Positions 62,548-64,000 of a DNA stretch of 64,000 nt are shown here, piece by piece. The translations under genes and the position numbers were made by a program. The first letter of the stretch is position 1; each line of letters begins with the position of its first letter. Source of the DNA: Nodularia sp. NIES-3585. GTDB taxonomy: Bacteria; Cyanobacteriota; Cyanobacteriia; Cyanobacteriales; Nostocaceae. A model generated the notes under the pieces. The model saw only the letters and a program-made list of their open reading frames with translations. It searched no databases and was not told where the DNA came from. The stretch spans positions 4,187,118 to 4,251,117 of the forward strand of contig NZ_BDUB01000001.1 of assembly GCF_002218065.1 (NCBI RefSeq), given 5' to 3'.

Positions 62548-64000
62548 TTATTTCTTTCTCTCTCTGCGTTCTCTGTGTCTCTGTGGTTCGTTATCTAAAT
62601 TATTTTCATAAACGGCGAAACTGTGCTTGGGGAGGGTTAATTCTTGATTTGATTGAGCTTTTTGTGATAAGTTTGAACCACTACCTAACCATTTTTTTTC
62701 AGCAGAATCTAAAATTTTGAGCCAATTGTTACCTGTAAATTCTTGACTAAATGTGATGTCACAGTTATTAAAGTTCATTACACAGAATATTTGATTATTT
62801 TCGCTATATCTAAACCATGAAATCAGCTTTTTTTCTTCATTAAACCCTATTTGTAAATTTTCTCTTTCCCGTTTCAATAAGGCTGGGTTATGGCTGCGTA
62901 TTTGAATGAGTTTTTTGTAAAAAGATAATAAAACTTGATGTTTGCCTGATTGGCGTTTCTCCCAATTCATCTGACAAGTATTAAAAGTGTTCAGTGATTC
63001 TGGGTCTGGTGGTTCTCTTTGGGAAGAGAAAGCCAAAAATTCTTGTTTACGTCCTTCTCTAACTGCTTTGACTAAATCTGGGTCTGAGTGACTGATAAAG
63101 TAGATGAAGGGCGATTCTTCACCATATTCTTCTCCCATAAATAACAAGGGAATATAGGGAGAAAGTAAGACTACGCCAGCAGCTAATTTTAAAGATTCAA
63201 AATCTACTAATTGTGATAATCTTTCGCCTAAAACTCTGTTACCTATTTGGTCATGATTTTGGCTGGCTACTATAAATTGTGAGGGCGAGCGATCGCCTGC
63301 ATAATTTCCGTGGTAACGTTGGCGATAATGGGAATATTTCCAGTCGTAAACAAAGCTATCTTTGTAAGCTTTTACTAAATGTTCGCACTTGCCAAAGTCG
63401 GCGTAGTAACCAGTGCGATCGCCTGTCAATAAACTATATAATGAATGGTGAAAATCATCACTCCATTGGGCATCAATTCCATAACCGCCTAACTCAGGAG
63501 GGCGAATTATCCGTGGGTCATTTAAATCACTTTCAGCAATTAAATAAAGTTTCCGTCCTTGTTGCTGAGAAAGTGTAGTCACATTTTCTGCGAGTTCGGC
63601 TAAAAAGTGTTTTGCACCCAAATCGTAAATAGCATCAATTGCATCCAAGCGTAAAGCATCAATATGAAATTCCCCTAGCCAGTAAAGTGCATTTTGAATA
63701 AAAAATTGACGCACATCATAACTATGGGCATGATCAAAATTAATCGCACTTCCCCAAGGAGTATGATAACTTTCTGTAAAATAAGGGGCAAACCGACTTG
63801 TGTAATTACCTTCTGGGCCAAAGTGGTTATAAACCACATCTAAAATTACAGCTATTCCTTGTTGATGACAAGCATCAACTAATTGCTTTAATTGATTAGG
63901 TCCACCATAAGAATTCTGCACAGCAAAGGGATATACGCCATCATAACCCCAATTGCGACTGCCTGGAAATTGAGCCACTGGCATGAGTTCAATGGCATTT
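62548..64000 (-). CDS. treZ: Malto-oligosyltrehalose trehalohydrolase TreZ (5' end off-window)
   Basis: The frame is open to the window edge (484 residues visible). Releases trehalose from the TreY product. GH13 motifs: VILDVVYNHFGPEGNY, IDALRLDAIDAIYD with the nucleophile Asp, LIAESDLNDPR with the acid/base Glu, and VASQNHDQIGNR. The final residues NEPQRHRERRERKK are encoded by a dispersed repeat and look like a tail gained when the original stop was lost. treZ and treY together serve trehalose synthesis from glycogen, often for desiccation or salt tolerance. Confidence 0.93.
   Translation of the reverse strand, partial: NAIELMPVAQFPGSRNWGYDGVYPFAVQNSYGGPNQLKQLVDACHQQGIAVILDVVYNHFGPEGNYTSRFAPYFTESYHTPWGSAINFDHAHSYDVRQFFIQNALYWLGEFHIDALRLDAIDAIYDLGAKHFLAELAENVTTLSQQQGRKLYLIAESDLNDPRIIRPPELGGYGIDAQWSDDFHHSLYSLLTGDRTGYYADFGKCEHLVKAYKDSFVYDWKYSHYRQRYHGNYAGDRSPSQFIVASQNHDQIGNRVLGERLSQLVDFESLKLAAGVVLLSPYIPLLFMGEEYGEESPFIYFISHSDPDLVKAVREGRKQEFLAFSSQREPPDPESLNTFNTCQMNWEKRQSGKHQVLLSFYKKLIQIRSHNPALLKRERENLQIGFNEEKKLISWFRYSENNQIFCVMNFNNCDITFSQEFTGNNWLKILDSAEKKWLGSGSNLSQKAQSNQELTLPKHSFAVYENNLDNEPQRHRERRERKK

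Noticed and set aside
62368-62598. 76-codon plus-strand frame between treZ and treY
   Set aside because: It overlaps the ends of both genes antisense and is composed largely of dispersed repeat.

Overview
The window comes from a filamentous, nitrogen-fixing, probably heterocyst-forming cyanobacterium (order Nostocales). Four things support this: the HIP1 octamer GCGATCGC recurs throughout; a nifP-nifV-nifZ-nifT cluster is present with the two small genes that separate nifP from nifV in Anabaena; there are typical cyanobacterial genes (ycf3, a high-light-inducible protein, cyanobacterial thyX, an iron-uptake porin, pentapeptide proteins); and heptanucleotide tandem repeats and small palindromic elements are common. 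No tRNA, rRNA or CRISPR array was seen.

Layout. 1-1.4 kb: the tail of a HEAT-repeat protein, a lone HicB-like antitoxin and a methyltransferase-HIT fusion. 2.0-5.4 kb: the nif accessory cluster (homocitrate synthase, serine acetyltransferase, NifZ, NifT, two small conserved proteins). 5.4-9.3 kb: a broken HigA-type antitoxin, a vWA protein, the GTPase YlqF, VOC and CYTH proteins, a VapB antitoxin with a truncated VapC, and an unlisted 55-codon gene whose product ends near the pentapeptide RGSGR, the core of the heterocyst inhibitors PatS and PatX. 9.6-15.1 kb: a 17-repeat TPR protein, then a small defence-type patch (UPF0175/DUF3368 toxin-antitoxin pair, RloA-like ATPase plus RloB-like TOPRIM protein, Uma2 nuclease).

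15.4-29.2 kb is mostly housekeeping: dapL, dcd, a CobA/CobO relative without a P-loop, adk, rph, a CDF transporter, pgl, an FHA protein, an M50 protease and an iron-uptake porin. It also holds a three-gene group of exported proteins (22.1-24.4 kb) containing a two-module gamma-carbonic-anhydrase relative whose metal-ligand positions look divided between its modules. 29.2-35.9 kb is a minus-strand run of three glycosyltransferases, an ABC exporter and an APH-type kinase, probably for a surface glycoconjugate. 35.9-37.0 kb is a repeat-filled gap with clear MITE-like elements. 37.0-43.7 kb is signalling: a histidine kinase/response regulator pair, a sensor lacking its kinase half, a D-lactate-dehydrogenase-like enzyme and a Ser/Thr kinase with a membrane tail.

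44-57.7 kb mixes stress and housekeeping genes (pentapeptide protein, amidohydrolase, Hsp20, hemerythrin protein, two GST-type enzymes, YedK, ycf3, gatC, aroA, peroxiredoxin-like protein, HLIP) with nested small mobile elements and an IS200/IS605-type remnant. 57.9-59.3 kb is thyX interrupted by a 211-residue mini-intein at its active-site signature, followed by a partial duplication of its tail. 59.6-64.0 kb carries treY and the 3' part of treZ, the two enzymes that make trehalose from glycogen-type glucans.

The most interesting items are the RGSGR small protein, the split-ligand gamma-CA-like protein, the thyX intein, the RloA/RloB patch, and several short transposable elements with exact target-site duplications. 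All calls come from reading the sequence alone; no database search was run.
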